The translations under genes were made by a program, and so were the position numbers. 64,000 nucleotides of DNA from Lachnospiraceae bacterium (lineage in GTDB: Bacteria > Bacillota > Clostridia > Lachnospirales > Lachnospiraceae): NCBI GenBank assembly GCA_015057865.1, contig SVDH01000004.1:1-64000 (forward strand). The letters are read 5' to 3'. Below the pieces are notes generated by a model. The model searched no databases and had not been told where the DNA came from. It saw only the letters and a program-made list of their open reading frames with translations. The first letter of the stretch is position 1. Each line of letters starts with the position of its first letter. This document shows positions 43,638 through 52,217 of this stretch, one piece after another.

Positions 43638-45269
43638 TTACTCTTCTGTCTCGGTAAAGGTATATACGGTTCTCTTTCTTGCCATTTCATCACTTTCAAG
43701 ATATTCATCATATGTTGTGACCTTATCGATGATCGTTCCATCCGGCATGATCTCGATGATCCGGTTGGCGGTTGTCTGTACGATCTGATGATCCCGACAG
43801 GCAAGAAGGATGACACCCGGGAATTTGATCAGACCGTTGTTCAATGCGGTGATCGACTCCATATCAAGGTGGTTGGTCGGCTCGTCAAAGATCAGAACAT
43901 TCGACTCTTCAATCATCATTCTCGAAAACATGACACGTACTTTTTCTCCACCGGAAAGAACACGCATTTTCTTAATGCCGTCTTCACCTTTAAACAGCAT
44001 TCTCCCGAGGAATCCGCGGACATAGGTTGCGTCCTTGATCTCAGAAAACTGTGTCAGCCAGTCTGCAATGGCCATATCGGTATCAAAGATCTCAGTATTG
44101 TCTTTCGGGAAATAGGACTGGCTTGTTGTAACGCCCCATTTAAATGTACCTTCATCCGGCTCCATCTCTCCCATCAGGATCTTAAACAGTACGGTTTTTG
44201 CATGCTCGTTGCCGCCGACGAAAGCGATCTTGTCATCGTGCTCTACGTTAAAGGTGATGTTGTCAAGTACTTTGACGCCGTCGATGGTTTTGCTTAAGCC
44301 TTCTACCATCAGCACTTCATTTCCGATTTCTCTGTGCGGTCTGAAATCGATATAAGGATACTTTCTGCTGGACGGCTTGATCTCATCGAGTTCGATCTTT
44401 TCAAGTGCTTTTTTACGAGAGGTTGCCTGCTTGGATTTCGAGGCATTTGCAGAGAATCTGGAAATGAACTCTTTTAATTCCTTGATCTTCTCTTCTTTCT
44501 TTTTGTTTGCCTCTTTCATCTGCCGGATCATCAGCTGACTTGACTCATACCAGAAATCATAGTTACCGGTATACAGCTGGATCTTACCATAATCGATGTC
44601 GGCAATATGCGTACATACTTTATTTAAGAAGTAACGGTCATGAGACACGACAATGACGGTATTGTCAAAATTGATGAGGAACTCTTCCAACCATGCGATC
44701 GCATCCAGGTCAAGGTTGTTGGTCGGCTCATCCAAAAGAAGGATATCCGGATTTCCGAACAAAGCCTGCGCCAACAGGACTTTCACTTTCTGTGCACCGC
44801 CAAGATCACCCATCATGTTATAGTGAAGATCCGTTTCGATGCCAAGACCTGTCAGGATCGTCGCTGCATCAGATTCTGCATTCCAGCCATCCATTTCAGC
44901 GAATTCCGCTTCCAGCTCGCTGGCGCGGATGCCGTCTTCGTCGGAAAAATCTTCTTTCATATAAATTGCTTCTTTTTCCTTCATGATGTCATAAAGATGC
45001 TGATTGCCCATGATGACCGTATCAAGTACCGGATATGCATCATATTTAAACTGATCCTGCTGAAGGAAGGAAAGCCGTTCGCCCGGAGAAATCACGACTT
45101 CTCCATTGGTCGGCTCGATCTGTCCGTTTAAGATCTTTAAAAATGTGGATTTTCCTGCGCCGTTTGCACCAATGATGCCGTAGCAGTTCCCTTCCGTAAA
45201 CTTAATGTTTACTTCCTCAAAAAGGGCTTTTTTTCCGAATCTGAGCGTAACATTGTTTGCGCTGATCAT
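43638..45269 (-). CDS. ABC-F family ATPase (YkpA/YbiT type)
   Basis: A 543-residue protein with two ATP-binding cassettes and no membrane domain. It is expected to act on ribosomes. The first Walker A is GANGAGKST and Walker B ILLLDEPTNNLD. The first signature reads GDLGGAQKVKV rather than LSGGQ. The second Walker A reads GGNEHAKTVLF, the second signature is LSGGEKVRV, and the late His-loop reads LACRDHQ. The Lys-rich linker (about 255-300) is the usual P-site tRNA-interaction motif. It follows yraN by 29 bases. Confidence 0.92.
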   Translation of the reverse strand: MISANNVTLRFGKKALFEEVNIKFTEGNCYGIIGANGAGKSTFLKILNGQIEPTNGEVVISPGERLSFLQQDQFKYDAYPVLDTVIMGNQHLYDIMKEKEAIYMKEDFSDEDGIRASELEAEFAEMDGWNAESDAATILTGLGIETDLHYNMMGDLGGAQKVKVLLAQALFGNPDILLLDEPTNNLDLDAIAWLEEFLINFDNTVIVVSHDRYFLNKVCTHIADIDYGKIQLYTGNYDFWYESSQLMIRQMKEANKKKEEKIKELKEFISRFSANASKSKQATSRKKALEKIELDEIKPSSRKYPYIDFRPHREIGNEVLMVEGLSKTIDGVKVLDNITFNVEHDDKIAFVGGNEHAKTVLFKILMGEMEPDEGTFKWGVTTSQSYFPKDNTEIFDTDMAIADWLTQFSEIKDATYVRGFLGRMLFKGEDGIKKMRVLSGGEKVRVMFSRMMIEESNVLIFDEPTNHLDMESITALNNGLIKFPGVILLACRDHQIVQTTANRIIEIMPDGTIIDKVTTYDEYLESDEMARKRTVYTFTETEE

Positions 45270-45298
45270 AAATGTGGTTCCTCCTGTAAATCATAAAT

Positions 45299-45667
45299 CT
45301 ATAGGTAAAAGTTTCCAGCATAATCAAAAGCGTTCCGGATCAATCGGATCCCTGAAGGTGTGACTGCCGCGATATCAAAACGGCAGGGTGTGTCGGCAGG
45401 AATGCGATTGCTGTATAAATAATAGCTTGCGGCATTCGATATGCGCTGCTTCTTTTTGTGATCGACCGCTTCGGCCGGATCCCCGTATTGTCCGGCATGA
45501 CGGTACTTAACTTCCAGAAAACAGATGGTCTCTCCTTCTTTTGCGATCAGGTCGATCTCTCCGAACCTGCAGCGAAAGTTCTGCGTCAGAATCTGCCAGC
45601 CGTTCTGCTTTAAATATCCGGCCACCTGCATCTCATGCTCCGTTCCGATCTGTCGTTTGTTTTTCAT
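45299..45667 (-). CDS. yraN: YraN family endonuclease-like protein
   Basis: A 122-residue UPF0102 protein. The PD-(D/E)xK-type core is visible as GEIDLIAKEGETICFLEVKYR, with the conserved N-terminal GTEHEMQVAGYL. A nuclease role in DNA processing is inferred from the fold; the substrate is unknown. GGAG precedes the ATG at 45667. It follows rnhB by 39 bases, the usual order. Confidence 0.92.
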   Translation of the reverse strand: MKNKRQIGTEHEMQVAGYLKQNGWQILTQNFRCRFGEIDLIAKEGETICFLEVKYRHAGQYGDPAEAVDHKKKQRISNAASYYLYSNRIPADTPCRFDIAAVTPSGIRLIRNAFDYAGNFYL

Positions 45668-45706
45668 CTGTTCTCCTGTCGGGTCAAGTATGATCATAAA
45701 TATTGG

Positions 45707-46474
45707 TCAGATAAAATTTTTGATAAAGGTTTTTCGGTGGATCGGGCTTGGCCCGTATGTCCGGATCGCCTCAATGTGTGCCGCGGATCCATATCCTTTA
45801 TGCGAAGCAAATCCGTACGCCGGATACTGTTTGTCATATTCCATCATGATACGGTCTCGTGTGACCTTAGCCATGATGCTGGCAGCAGCGATCGATATAC
45901 TTTTAGCGTCTCCTTTGATGATCGAACATTGCGGCTGTGAAAGGCCGGGGATCTCGACAGCATCGTTTAGCAGCATTTGAGGAGCCGGGATTAACTGACT
46001 GACGGCTTTCCGCATCGCTTCGTATGTGGCCTGCAGAATATTGATCTCATCGATCCGTTCGGGTCCAACGATCCCGACAGCCCAACTGACGGCTTCCTGT
46101 CTGATCTGCTCATAAAGTTCTTCGCGCTTTTTTGCAGTCAGTTTTTTTGAGTCGTTCAGATAAAGCATATGACAGTCTTTCGGAAGGATCACAGCACCGG
46201 CAACGACCGGACCTGCAAGCGGGCCTCTTCCTGCCTCGTCGATTCCGCATATGATATCATATTTCTGTAAAAAACGGTCTTCATAAACCCGCATTTTTTC
46301 GATGCGGACCAGCTCTTTTTCATAATCTTCAAACAGTTTTTTTGCCCGTTTGACCAGAGCCTGTACGCCGCTTCTGTCATCATCGGAATAAATGCTGCAA
46401 AAAGACATCAGCTCCTGTGGCGGATAACTGTTTAGTTCAGCTTTGATACTGGCAATGCTTTTTCGTATTTCCAT
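45707..46474 (-). CDS. rnhB: Ribonuclease HII
   Basis: A 255-residue enzyme that removes ribonucleotides from DNA and RNA-DNA hybrids. After an N-terminal helical domain of about 70 residues, the catalytic core shows GIDEAGRGPLAGPVVAGAV (Asp and Glu), DSKKLT and ASIMAKVTRD. The ATG at 46474 has an AGGGAAG site. The frame extends 75 codons further, but that part overlaps ylqF and looks non-coding. Confidence 0.96.
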   Translation of the reverse strand: MEIRKSIASIKAELNSYPPQELMSFCSIYSDDDRSGVQALVKRAKKLFEDYEKELVRIEKMRVYEDRFLQKYDIICGIDEAGRGPLAGPVVAGAVILPKDCHMLYLNDSKKLTAKKREELYEQIRQEAVSWAVGIVGPERIDEINILQATYEAMRKAVSQLIPAPQMLLNDAVEIPGLSQPQCSIIKGDAKSISIAAASIMAKVTRDRIMMEYDKQYPAYGFASHKGYGSAAHIEAIRTYGPSPIHRKTFIKNFI

Positions 46475-46505
46475 TTGCTTCCCTGTGATTTCTTTTGAAA
46501 AGTAA

Positions 46506-47354
46506 TTACGATTGTTCGGGTGTTTCGAGACTGATCTGTCCAAGCTTCCCGGAACGAAAATCATCAAGCAGCAGGGATGCTGCCTTTTCATAATCAATCT
46601 CAGCGCCCTTTTTGATGCAGTTTCGGCAGGCTGCGATCTCTTCAAGAATGGAAACCGGTGTTCCGTCTGCAGAAATCGGATAATAACCGGCGATCGCATC
46701 CGGATATAAAGACCGGAGCATTTCGATCAATTCCAGTGCAAGATCCGTAACAGACAGGATCTGATCATTCATAGAGCCGATCAGCGCAAGATGAAGTCCC
46801 ACAGTCTGATCTTCAAACTTTGGCCATAATATACCCGGGGTATCGAGTAATTCGACATTTTTGTTCAGCCGGATCCACTGTTTACCTTTCGTGACACCGG
46901 GCCGGTTGCCGGTTTTGGCGACAGCACGTCCTGCAAACGTATTGATAAAAGTGGATTTTCCCACATTCGGAATACCGACGACCATTGCGCGGATCGGCCG
47001 GTTTTTGATACCGCGCTTTCGATCCCGTTCGAGCTTCGCACTGCAGCTTTCCATAACAGAAGCAAGTACCTGCTTCATCGCATTTTTTTTTCGGGAATCC
47101 AGGCAAACCGTCTCAAATCCGAGCTTTTTATAATGTTCCGTCCACAAGCGGTTCTTTTCGGGATCCGCGAGGTCTGCCTTATTTAAAAGGATGAGTCTGG
47201 CTTTGTTATTTGCAAGAGAATCTATATCAGGATTTCTGCTTGCATTTGGGATCCTGGCGTCTGCAAGCTCGATGATCAGATCGATCAGTTTCAAGTCTTC
47301 CTGCATTTGACGCCTGGCTTTTGCCATGTGCCCCGGATACCATTGAAAGTCCAT
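46506..47354 (-). CDS. rbgA: Ribosome biogenesis GTPase YlqF (RbgA)
   Basis: A 282-residue circularly permuted GTPase needed for late 50S assembly. The NKAD (G4) motif at about 58-61 precedes the P-loop GIPNVGKSTFINTF at about 127. DTPGI follows, as expected for the permuted order. MDFQWYPGHMAKARRQM is the classic N-terminus. It lies between lepB and rnhB, 16 bases after lepB. Confidence 0.96.
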   Translation of the reverse strand: MDFQWYPGHMAKARRQMQEDLKLIDLIIELADARIPNASRNPDIDSLANNKARLILLNKADLADPEKNRLWTEHYKKLGFETVCLDSRKKNAMKQVLASVMESCSAKLERDRKRGIKNRPIRAMVVGIPNVGKSTFINTFAGRAVAKTGNRPGVTKGKQWIRLNKNVELLDTPGILWPKFEDQTVGLHLALIGSMNDQILSVTDLALELIEMLRSLYPDAIAGYYPISADGTPVSILEEIAACRNCIKKGAEIDYEKAASLLLDDFRSGKLGQISLETPEQS

Positions 47355-47370
47355 AATCTGTTCCTTTCTG

Positions 47371-47958
47371 TTATTCTATACGTCCAAAATCATCAAACGG
47401 TGATATACGAAACCATATTTTGCCGACGATCGCGTCTTTGCTGATCAGTCCAACCGACTCATACCGGCTGTCTTCGCTGGTGGACGGATCATCTCCCATA
47501 AGGAAATATTCGTCATCAGACAAAAGAATACCGTCTTTGGCGGAACCGGACATATCGATCCTGGTCTTTGCATAAGGTTCATAACGTGTGTCGTTGACAT
47601 AGAGATATCCGTCTGTGATCTGAACATAATCACCCGGAACGGCAACGACACGTTTGACCGTGTTATGCTGCCAGCCGCTGCCCTCTGTGTTATACAAAAC
47701 GATATCATCGGCCTTTGGATCAGACAGATGATATACAAAACGATTCAGCAGAACACGCTGGCCGGGCGATAAGGTATCTTCCATGGATGTATCAGAGATC
47801 CGGACCTGAATGCCGAAAAAAAAGACAAGCAGAAATGCAAGTATCAGAACGCCGGCGATCTGTAACGGAAATATGAATTTTTTAAACGGGCGCCTCCGAT
47901 CCCGCAGATCATAAAAGGGATCTCTGGTTCTGCCTGTATAAAACCGGTCTGACGGCAT
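47371..47958 (-). CDS. lepB: Signal peptidase I
   Basis: A 195-residue membrane protease that cuts signal peptides. One membrane segment spans about 30-50. The catalytic Ser is in DTSMEDTL, and the catalytic Lys is in HNTVKRVVAVPGD. The later GDDPSTSEDSR box is present. AAGGAG precedes the ATG at 47958. It is the gene after rplS, 66 bases on, the common Clostridial order. Confidence 0.96.
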   Translation of the reverse strand: MPSDRFYTGRTRDPFYDLRDRRRPFKKFIFPLQIAGVLILAFLLVFFFGIQVRISDTSMEDTLSPGQRVLLNRFVYHLSDPKADDIVLYNTEGSGWQHNTVKRVVAVPGDYVQITDGYLYVNDTRYEPYAKTRIDMSGSAKDGILLSDDEYFLMGDDPSTSEDSRYESVGLISKDAIVGKIWFRISPFDDFGRIE

Positions 47959-48024
47959 TTCAAACTCCTTGTATAGGAAAAGGCATGCACGATGGTGCAT
48001 GCCCAAAACCTGATTATTTCTAGC

Positions 48025-48384
48025 TTATCTCGGAATAACTTTCTCTTTAACCTTGGTTGCCTTTCCGACACGTCCGCGCAGATAATGCAGTCTTGCTCTT
48101 CTGACTTTACCTCTGCGAACAACTTCGATGGTAGCAACGTTCGGAGAATTAACCGGCCAGGTTTTTTCAACACCTACACCGTTGGAGAATTTACGTACGG
48201 TAAATGTCTCACGGTTGCTGCCGCCCTGTCTCTTCAAAACAGTGCCTTCGAAAACCTGAATTCTTTCACGGTTTCCCTCTTTGATCTTTGCATGGACCCT
48301 TACAGTATCACCGACACGAAAGTCCGGCAGGTCCTCGCGGATATCAGCCGCTTCGATACTTCTTAAGATTTCCTGTGTATTCAT
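48025..48384 (-). CDS. rplS: 50S ribosomal protein L19
   Basis: A 119-residue protein of the 30S-50S interface. [20 protein letters not shown] and [16 protein letters not shown] are typical. AGGAGG precedes the ATG at 48384. It has a promoter-like sequence and a leader of about 75 bases, so it can be expressed apart from the trmD-rimM genes upstream. Confidence 0.98.
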   Translation of the reverse strand: MNTQEILRSIEAADIREDLPDFRVGDTVRVHAKIKEGNRERIQVFEGTVLKRQGGSNRETFTVRKFSNGVGVEKTWPVNSPNVATIEVVRRGKVRRARLHYLRGRVGKATKVKEKVIPR

Positions 48385-48494
48385 TTGTGACCTCCTGTTT
48401 ATCCGGATGTTCATAACACAAGCTTCGTGCCAGCGGACCATCTCCTCTTTTATTCACACCAAAATAATTTATCATATTGAAAAAAGAAAAGCAA
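48385..48494 (-). promoter_or_regulatory. rplS promoter and candidate L19 leader
   Basis: TTGCTT (48489-48494) and TAAATT (48466-48471) are 17 bases apart. The leader has short pairing arms (48402-48405 with 48434-48437 and a CACG/TGTG stem inside). L19 leaders that autoregulate rplS are known in low-GC Gram-positives; identity is inferred only. Confidence 0.35.
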
Positions 48495-48523
48495 GTATTT
48501 TCTGTGATTTTCAACGTCTGATC

Positions 48524-49258
48524 TTACAGTCTGTTTTTATGCTTCAGGATCTGCGAGATCTCTTCCCGTGTAAGATCTGCCTCTTTTAAAAGATCAGGTC
48601 GCATCGCAACTGTGCGTTTTAAGGATTCTTCTCTCCGCCAGGAACAGATCCGTTCATGATCTCCGGACAGCAGTACATCCGGCACGTGCTCTCCCATCCA
48701 GCATTCCGGTCTGGAGAACTGGGGATATTCCAATAGTCCGTTTTCAAAGGATTCGCCTTCTCCTGAAACTTCATTTCCGAGGACGCCCGGGATCATACGT
48801 GAAATGGCATCGATCATCATCAGTGCCGGCAGTTCGCCTCCTGTCAGAACAAAATCTCCGGCAGATACAGGATCTGTTACGATCTTGTCTAAAACACGTT
48901 CATCAACACCTTCATAATGTCCGCACAGAAAGACCAGATCCTCTTCTTTGGCCAGTTCTTTGGCCATATCCTGGTCAAAGGTGCGTCCCTGGGGCGTCAG
49001 ATAGATACAGCGCGGTTTTCCGGAGATGCCTGATATGACATCTGACCAGGCATCGTAGATCGGCTGGGCCTGCATGACCATGCCGGGACCGCCGCCATAC
49101 GGATAATCGTCTACTTTTTTATGCTTGTCCAGAGAATAGTCCCGGATATTGACTGCCCTGTAGGAAAGAATGCCATTCTCACATGCCCGTCCGAGAATGC
49201 TCGCATCCATATAAGCAGAGATCAGTTCCGGAAATAATGTCAGAATATGATACTTCAT
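48524..49258 (-). CDS. trmD: tRNA (guanine37-N1)-methyltransferase
   Basis: A 244-residue SPOUT-class enzyme making m1G37 to prevent frameshifting. The knotted SAM site includes PYGGGPGMVMQ, YLTPQGRTFDQ, CGHYEGVDERV and SAGDFVLTGGELPA. The C-terminal domain has EYPQFSRPECW and VPDVLLSGDH. The ATG overlaps the rimM stop (TGATG). A GTG one codon earlier is an alternative. Confidence 0.97.
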   Translation of the reverse strand: MKYHILTLFPELISAYMDASILGRACENGILSYRAVNIRDYSLDKHKKVDDYPYGGGPGMVMQAQPIYDAWSDVISGISGKPRCIYLTPQGRTFDQDMAKELAKEEDLVFLCGHYEGVDERVLDKIVTDPVSAGDFVLTGGELPALMMIDAISRMIPGVLGNEVSGEGESFENGLLEYPQFSRPECWMGEHVPDVLLSGDHERICSWRREESLKRTVAMRPDLLKEADLTREEISQILKHKNRL

Positions 49259-49770
49259 CACAGTTCCCTCAGTCCCGGCATCAGGTAAACAGTAAGCTTT
49301 CCTGATTCAAGATCGACTTCTTTGACACACTGACGGATCGCCGGAAGCAAAAGCTCGGTCCCATTCGTATGTTTAACGACATAAACATCGTTTGCGCCTG
49401 TCGTGATCACGTCTGTCAATTCGCCCAGGGATTCGCCCTCAGTAGAGTAAACACTCAGACCGATCAGATCCGCTATAAAGTATTCGTTTTCAGCAAGCGG
49501 AACGGCCTGTTCTCTGGTAATATAAAGACCTTTGCCCCGAAAGCCCTGGATCTCATTGATATTATTGTATTCTGCAAAACGCAGGACAGCCATGTTTTTG
49601 ACAAACTTTACCTGCGTGACATGCAGGATCATATTCTCTTTATCCGGCTCCAGGATCACGGTTTTAAGCTTTTTAAAGCGTTTGATATCATCTGTAGTCG
49701 GAAACACTTTGACTTCACCGGCGATTCCATGTGTATTTGCAATGACGCCAACTTTTAACAAATCATCCAT
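49258..49770 (-). CDS. rimM: 16S rRNA processing protein RimM
   Basis: A 170-residue 30S maturation factor. The N-terminal RimM domain begins VGVIANTHGIAGEVKVFPTTD, and the C-terminal PRC-barrel includes YFIADLIGL and VYVVKHTNGTELLLPAI. It overlaps trmD. It is separated from khpA by a strong terminator. Confidence 0.96.
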   Translation of the reverse strand: MDDLLKVGVIANTHGIAGEVKVFPTTDDIKRFKKLKTVILEPDKENMILHVTQVKFVKNMAVLRFAEYNNINEIQGFRGKGLYITREQAVPLAENEYFIADLIGLSVYSTEGESLGELTDVITTGANDVYVVKHTNGTELLLPAIRQCVKEVDLESGKLTVYLMPGLREL

Positions 49771-49787
49771 TGATCATAAATCTTTCT

Positions 49788-49823
49788 TTAAAAAATGTGC
49801 TCTCGTGATCGAGAGCACATTCA
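49788..49823 (-). terminator. Internal terminator between khpA and rimM
   Basis: A perfect 12-bp stem (49794-49805 with 49810-49821), a 4-base loop and six U on the minus strand. Confidence 0.9.
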
Positions 49824-49824
49824 A

Positions 49825-50055
49825 TTATACGATTTCTACAATGACTTTCTTGTCATTCTCCCTGGAAGCGGCCGCTTTCACAACGGCACGGATCGCTTTT
49901 GCGATCCTTCCCTGCTTTCCGATAACTTTACCCATATCGGCTGATGCAACATGGAGTTCATAAACGACCAGATGGCCTTTTTCTCTGACAGATACCGTAA
50001 CTTCTTCCGGGTTATCGACAAGTGATTTTGCAATTACTGCGATTAACTCCTGCAT
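49825..50055 (-). CDS. khpA: KH domain RNA-binding protein KhpA (YlqC)
   Basis: A 76-residue single KH domain with the GKQGR loop (GxxG) in GKVIGKQGRIAKAIRAVVKA. It partners with KhpB in RNA binding and affects cell elongation in Firmicutes. It lies 17 bases after rpsP, the standard place. Confidence 0.96.
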   Translation of the reverse strand: MQELIAVIAKSLVDNPEEVTVSVREKGHLVVYELHVASADMGKVIGKQGRIAKAIRAVVKAAASRENDKKVIVEIV

Positions 50056-50072
50056 GTTTTTACCTCACGAAT

Positions 50073-50318
50073 CTATTTCTCAATACCGGCATTCTTCAGA
50101 ATTCTTTCTACAGTAGCTGTCGGCTGAGCGCCGTTGGAAAGCCATTTTTTAACAGCCTCTTCATCAACCTTAACCTCTGAAGGCTCTTTGCACGGATCGT
50201 AATAACCGACCTGCTCGATGAATCTGCCGTCACGCGGGCTTCTGGAATCAGCTACTACGATTCTGTAAAAAGGTGCTTTTTTCTTTCCCATTCTTTTTAA
50301 TCTGATTTTTACTGCCAT
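50073..50318 (-). CDS. rpsP: 30S ribosomal protein S16
   Basis: An 81-residue ribosomal protein. [20 protein letters not shown] and the [14 protein letters not shown] signature are diagnostic. AGGGAGG precedes the ATG at 50318. It lies 45 bases after ffh and starts the run of ribosome-maturation genes. Confidence 0.98.
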   Translation of the reverse strand: MAVKIRLKRMGKKKAPFYRIVVADSRSPRDGRFIEQVGYYDPCKEPSEVKVDEEAVKKWLSNGAQPTATVERILKNAGIEK

Positions 50319-50363
50319 GATTTGTTTCCTCCCTATAATCAATTCTTTATTTATTTATCTATG

Positions 50364-51719
50364 TTAAAACGGAAGTTTTAATCCGCCGAACATACCACCG
50401 CGTTTACCTTTGCCTGTCAGGCCGGGCATGGATTTCATCATTTTCTTTGCCTGTTCAAACTGCTTGACAAGACGATTGACCTCTGAAATATCTACACCGG
50501 CGCCGGCAGCGATCCTGCGCTTGCGGCTCGGGTTCATGATAGATGGTTTGCTGCGTTCCTCAGGTGTCATCGAATAGATGATGGCTTCAATACGTGCCAT
50601 CTTTTTGTCATCAACAGCATCCTCGATCTGCTTTAACTGGCTGCCGCCCATGCCTGGCATCATGGAAAGAACGCTTGTCAGGCCGCCCATCTTTTTCATC
50701 TGCTGCATTGAGGTCAGATAATCATCAAAGGTGAACTCCGCACGCTTCATGCGCTTTTCCATCTCAGCGGCTTTTTCTTCGTCGATCTCTTCCTGTGCTT
50801 TTTCAATCAGCGTCAGGACATCGCCCATTCCAAGGATTCTCGATGCCATACGATCCGGATAGAACTGTTCCAGGTCAGAGAGTTTCTCTCCCATGCCGGC
50901 ATAAAGAATCGGCTTTCCTGTAACCGCGCGGATCGACAAGGCTGCACCGCCTCGGGTGTCGCCGTCGAGCTTTGTCAGGACGACACCGTCGATGCCGATC
51001 CTCTCGTCAAAGGTCTTGGCAACATTAACAGCATCCTGACCGGTCATCGCGTCAACCACAAGAATCGTCTGAGCGACATCTACCGCTTCCTTGATCGCCT
51101 CAAGCTCCTGCATCATATCATCATCTATGTGAAGACGCCCGGCGGTATCGAGAATGACAAGACGGTTGTCATTTTTGGAAGCATGTTCAATGGCGGCTTT
51201 CGCAATGTCAACAGGACTGTGTCCGTCCCCCATGGAGAACACTTCCACACCCTGCTTTTCGCCGTTGACCTGCAGCTGTTTGATCGCGGCAGGACGATAG
51301 ATATCACAGGCAACAAGCAGAGGATTTTTCCCTTTCAGCTTATATTTGCCTGCCAGCTTGGCGGCTGTTGTTGTTTTGCCGGCGCCCTGAAGACCTGTCA
51401 TCATCAGGACTGTGATCGATTTGCCGGGACGGAATGCGATCTCTGTGGTCTCACTGCCCATCAGTGTAACCATCTCATCGTTTACGATCTTGATCACCAT
51501 CTGTCCGGGGTTCAAACCGTTCATCACGTCGGAACCGATCGCGCGCTCTTCAACGGATTTGACAAATTGCTTCACGACGCGGAAATTAACATCTGCCTCT
51601 AAAAGTGCCATCTTGACTTCTTTTAAAGCAGTCTTAACATCTGCTTCCGTTAACCGGCCTTTGCTTCTTAAGTTGCGAAACACATTTTGCAGTTTTTCAG
51701 AAAGACTTTCAAATGCCAT
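50364..51719 (-). CDS. ffh: Signal recognition particle protein Ffh (SRP54)
   Basis: A 451-residue GTPase that binds nascent signal sequences with SRP RNA. The N domain is followed by the G domain (P-loop GLQGAGKTT near 107, DTAGRLHID, TKLDGDTRGG). The Met-rich M domain (MKKMGGLTSVLSMMPGM) ends in GGMFGGLKLPF. Its receptor gene ftsY lies 1.7 kb upstream in the same orientation. Confidence 0.98.
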   Translation of the reverse strand: MAFESLSEKLQNVFRNLRSKGRLTEADVKTALKEVKMALLEADVNFRVVKQFVKSVEERAIGSDVMNGLNPGQMVIKIVNDEMVTLMGSETTEIAFRPGKSITVLMMTGLQGAGKTTTAAKLAGKYKLKGKNPLLVACDIYRPAAIKQLQVNGEKQGVEVFSMGDGHSPVDIAKAAIEHASKNDNRLVILDTAGRLHIDDDMMQELEAIKEAVDVAQTILVVDAMTGQDAVNVAKTFDERIGIDGVVLTKLDGDTRGGAALSIRAVTGKPILYAGMGEKLSDLEQFYPDRMASRILGMGDVLTLIEKAQEEIDEEKAAEMEKRMKRAEFTFDDYLTSMQQMKKMGGLTSVLSMMPGMGGSQLKQIEDAVDDKKMARIEAIIYSMTPEERSKPSIMNPSRKRRIAAGAGVDISEVNRLVKQFEQAKKMMKSMPGLTGKGKRGGMFGGLKLPF

Positions 51720-51755
51720 GTGATTCTCCTGATATACCTTTTAACAGGTTATCTG

Positions 51756-52100
51756 TTACAATTCTTCAGAAAGTGCTGCGGCGATCGCAGCAATCTTTTC
51801 CAAATGATCCTTTTGCGCATCTTTTGGACATTCCTCGGCAAGCTTACGGATCTCATCAACCTGATGACGTGTCTGTCTGAAACGTTCAAACAGGTGAAGC
51901 TTGTTTTCATATCCCTCCAGGAGCTTGTCACATCTTCTGATCAGATCGTGAACGCCCTGTCTGCTGATCGAAAGCTCGTTTGCGATCTCTCCAAGAGACA
52001 TATCGTTTAAAACGGCGTCCTCATATACCTGTCTTTGATGTTCCGTCAGAAGCTCTCCATAAAAATCATAGAGGAAAACCTGACGATCGATCTTCTCCAT
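51756..52100 (-). CDS. ylxM: YlxM family helix-turn-helix protein (SRP accessory)
   Basis: A 114-residue UPF0122 protein with a sigma-70 region 4-like helix-turn-helix (MSLGEIANELSISRQGVHDLIRRC) and a C-terminal coiled helix. YlxM binds SRP RNA/Ffh in Gram-positives and is nearly always beside ffh. AGGTG precedes the ATG at 52100. A terminator-promoter segment separates it from ilvA. Confidence 0.94.
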   Translation of the reverse strand: MEKIDRQVFLYDFYGELLTEHQRQVYEDAVLNDMSLGEIANELSISRQGVHDLIRRCDKLLEGYENKLHLFERFRQTRHQVDEIRKLAEECPKDAQKDHLEKIAAIAAALSEEL

Positions 52101-52163
52101 AAAAGCACCTCGAATGACTGGTTTTTGTATACGGACAGTCTTAGCCCGGATACGCACCTGTAC

Positions 52164-52192
52164 ACACTAACACACAAAAACAGAGGTGTCAA
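52164..52192 (-). promoter_or_regulatory. Candidate ylxM-ffh promoter embedded in the ilvA terminator
   Basis: A perfect TTGACA (52187-52192) lies in the hairpin arm. A weak TAGTGT (52164-52169) follows after 17 bases. Confidence 0.4.
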
Positions 52193-52214
52193 GTATTTTT
52201 TCTTGACACCTCTG
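52176..52214 (-). terminator. Terminator of ilvA
   Basis: A perfect 13-bp stem (52181-52193 with 52202-52214) and U5, directly after the ilvA stop. Confidence 0.92.
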
Positions 52215-52217
52215 CGT

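Noticed and set aside
46475..46699. N-terminal 75-codon extension of rnhB
   Set aside because: It overlaps rbgA, has no ribosome binding site and does not look like protein. The ATG at 46474 is preferred.
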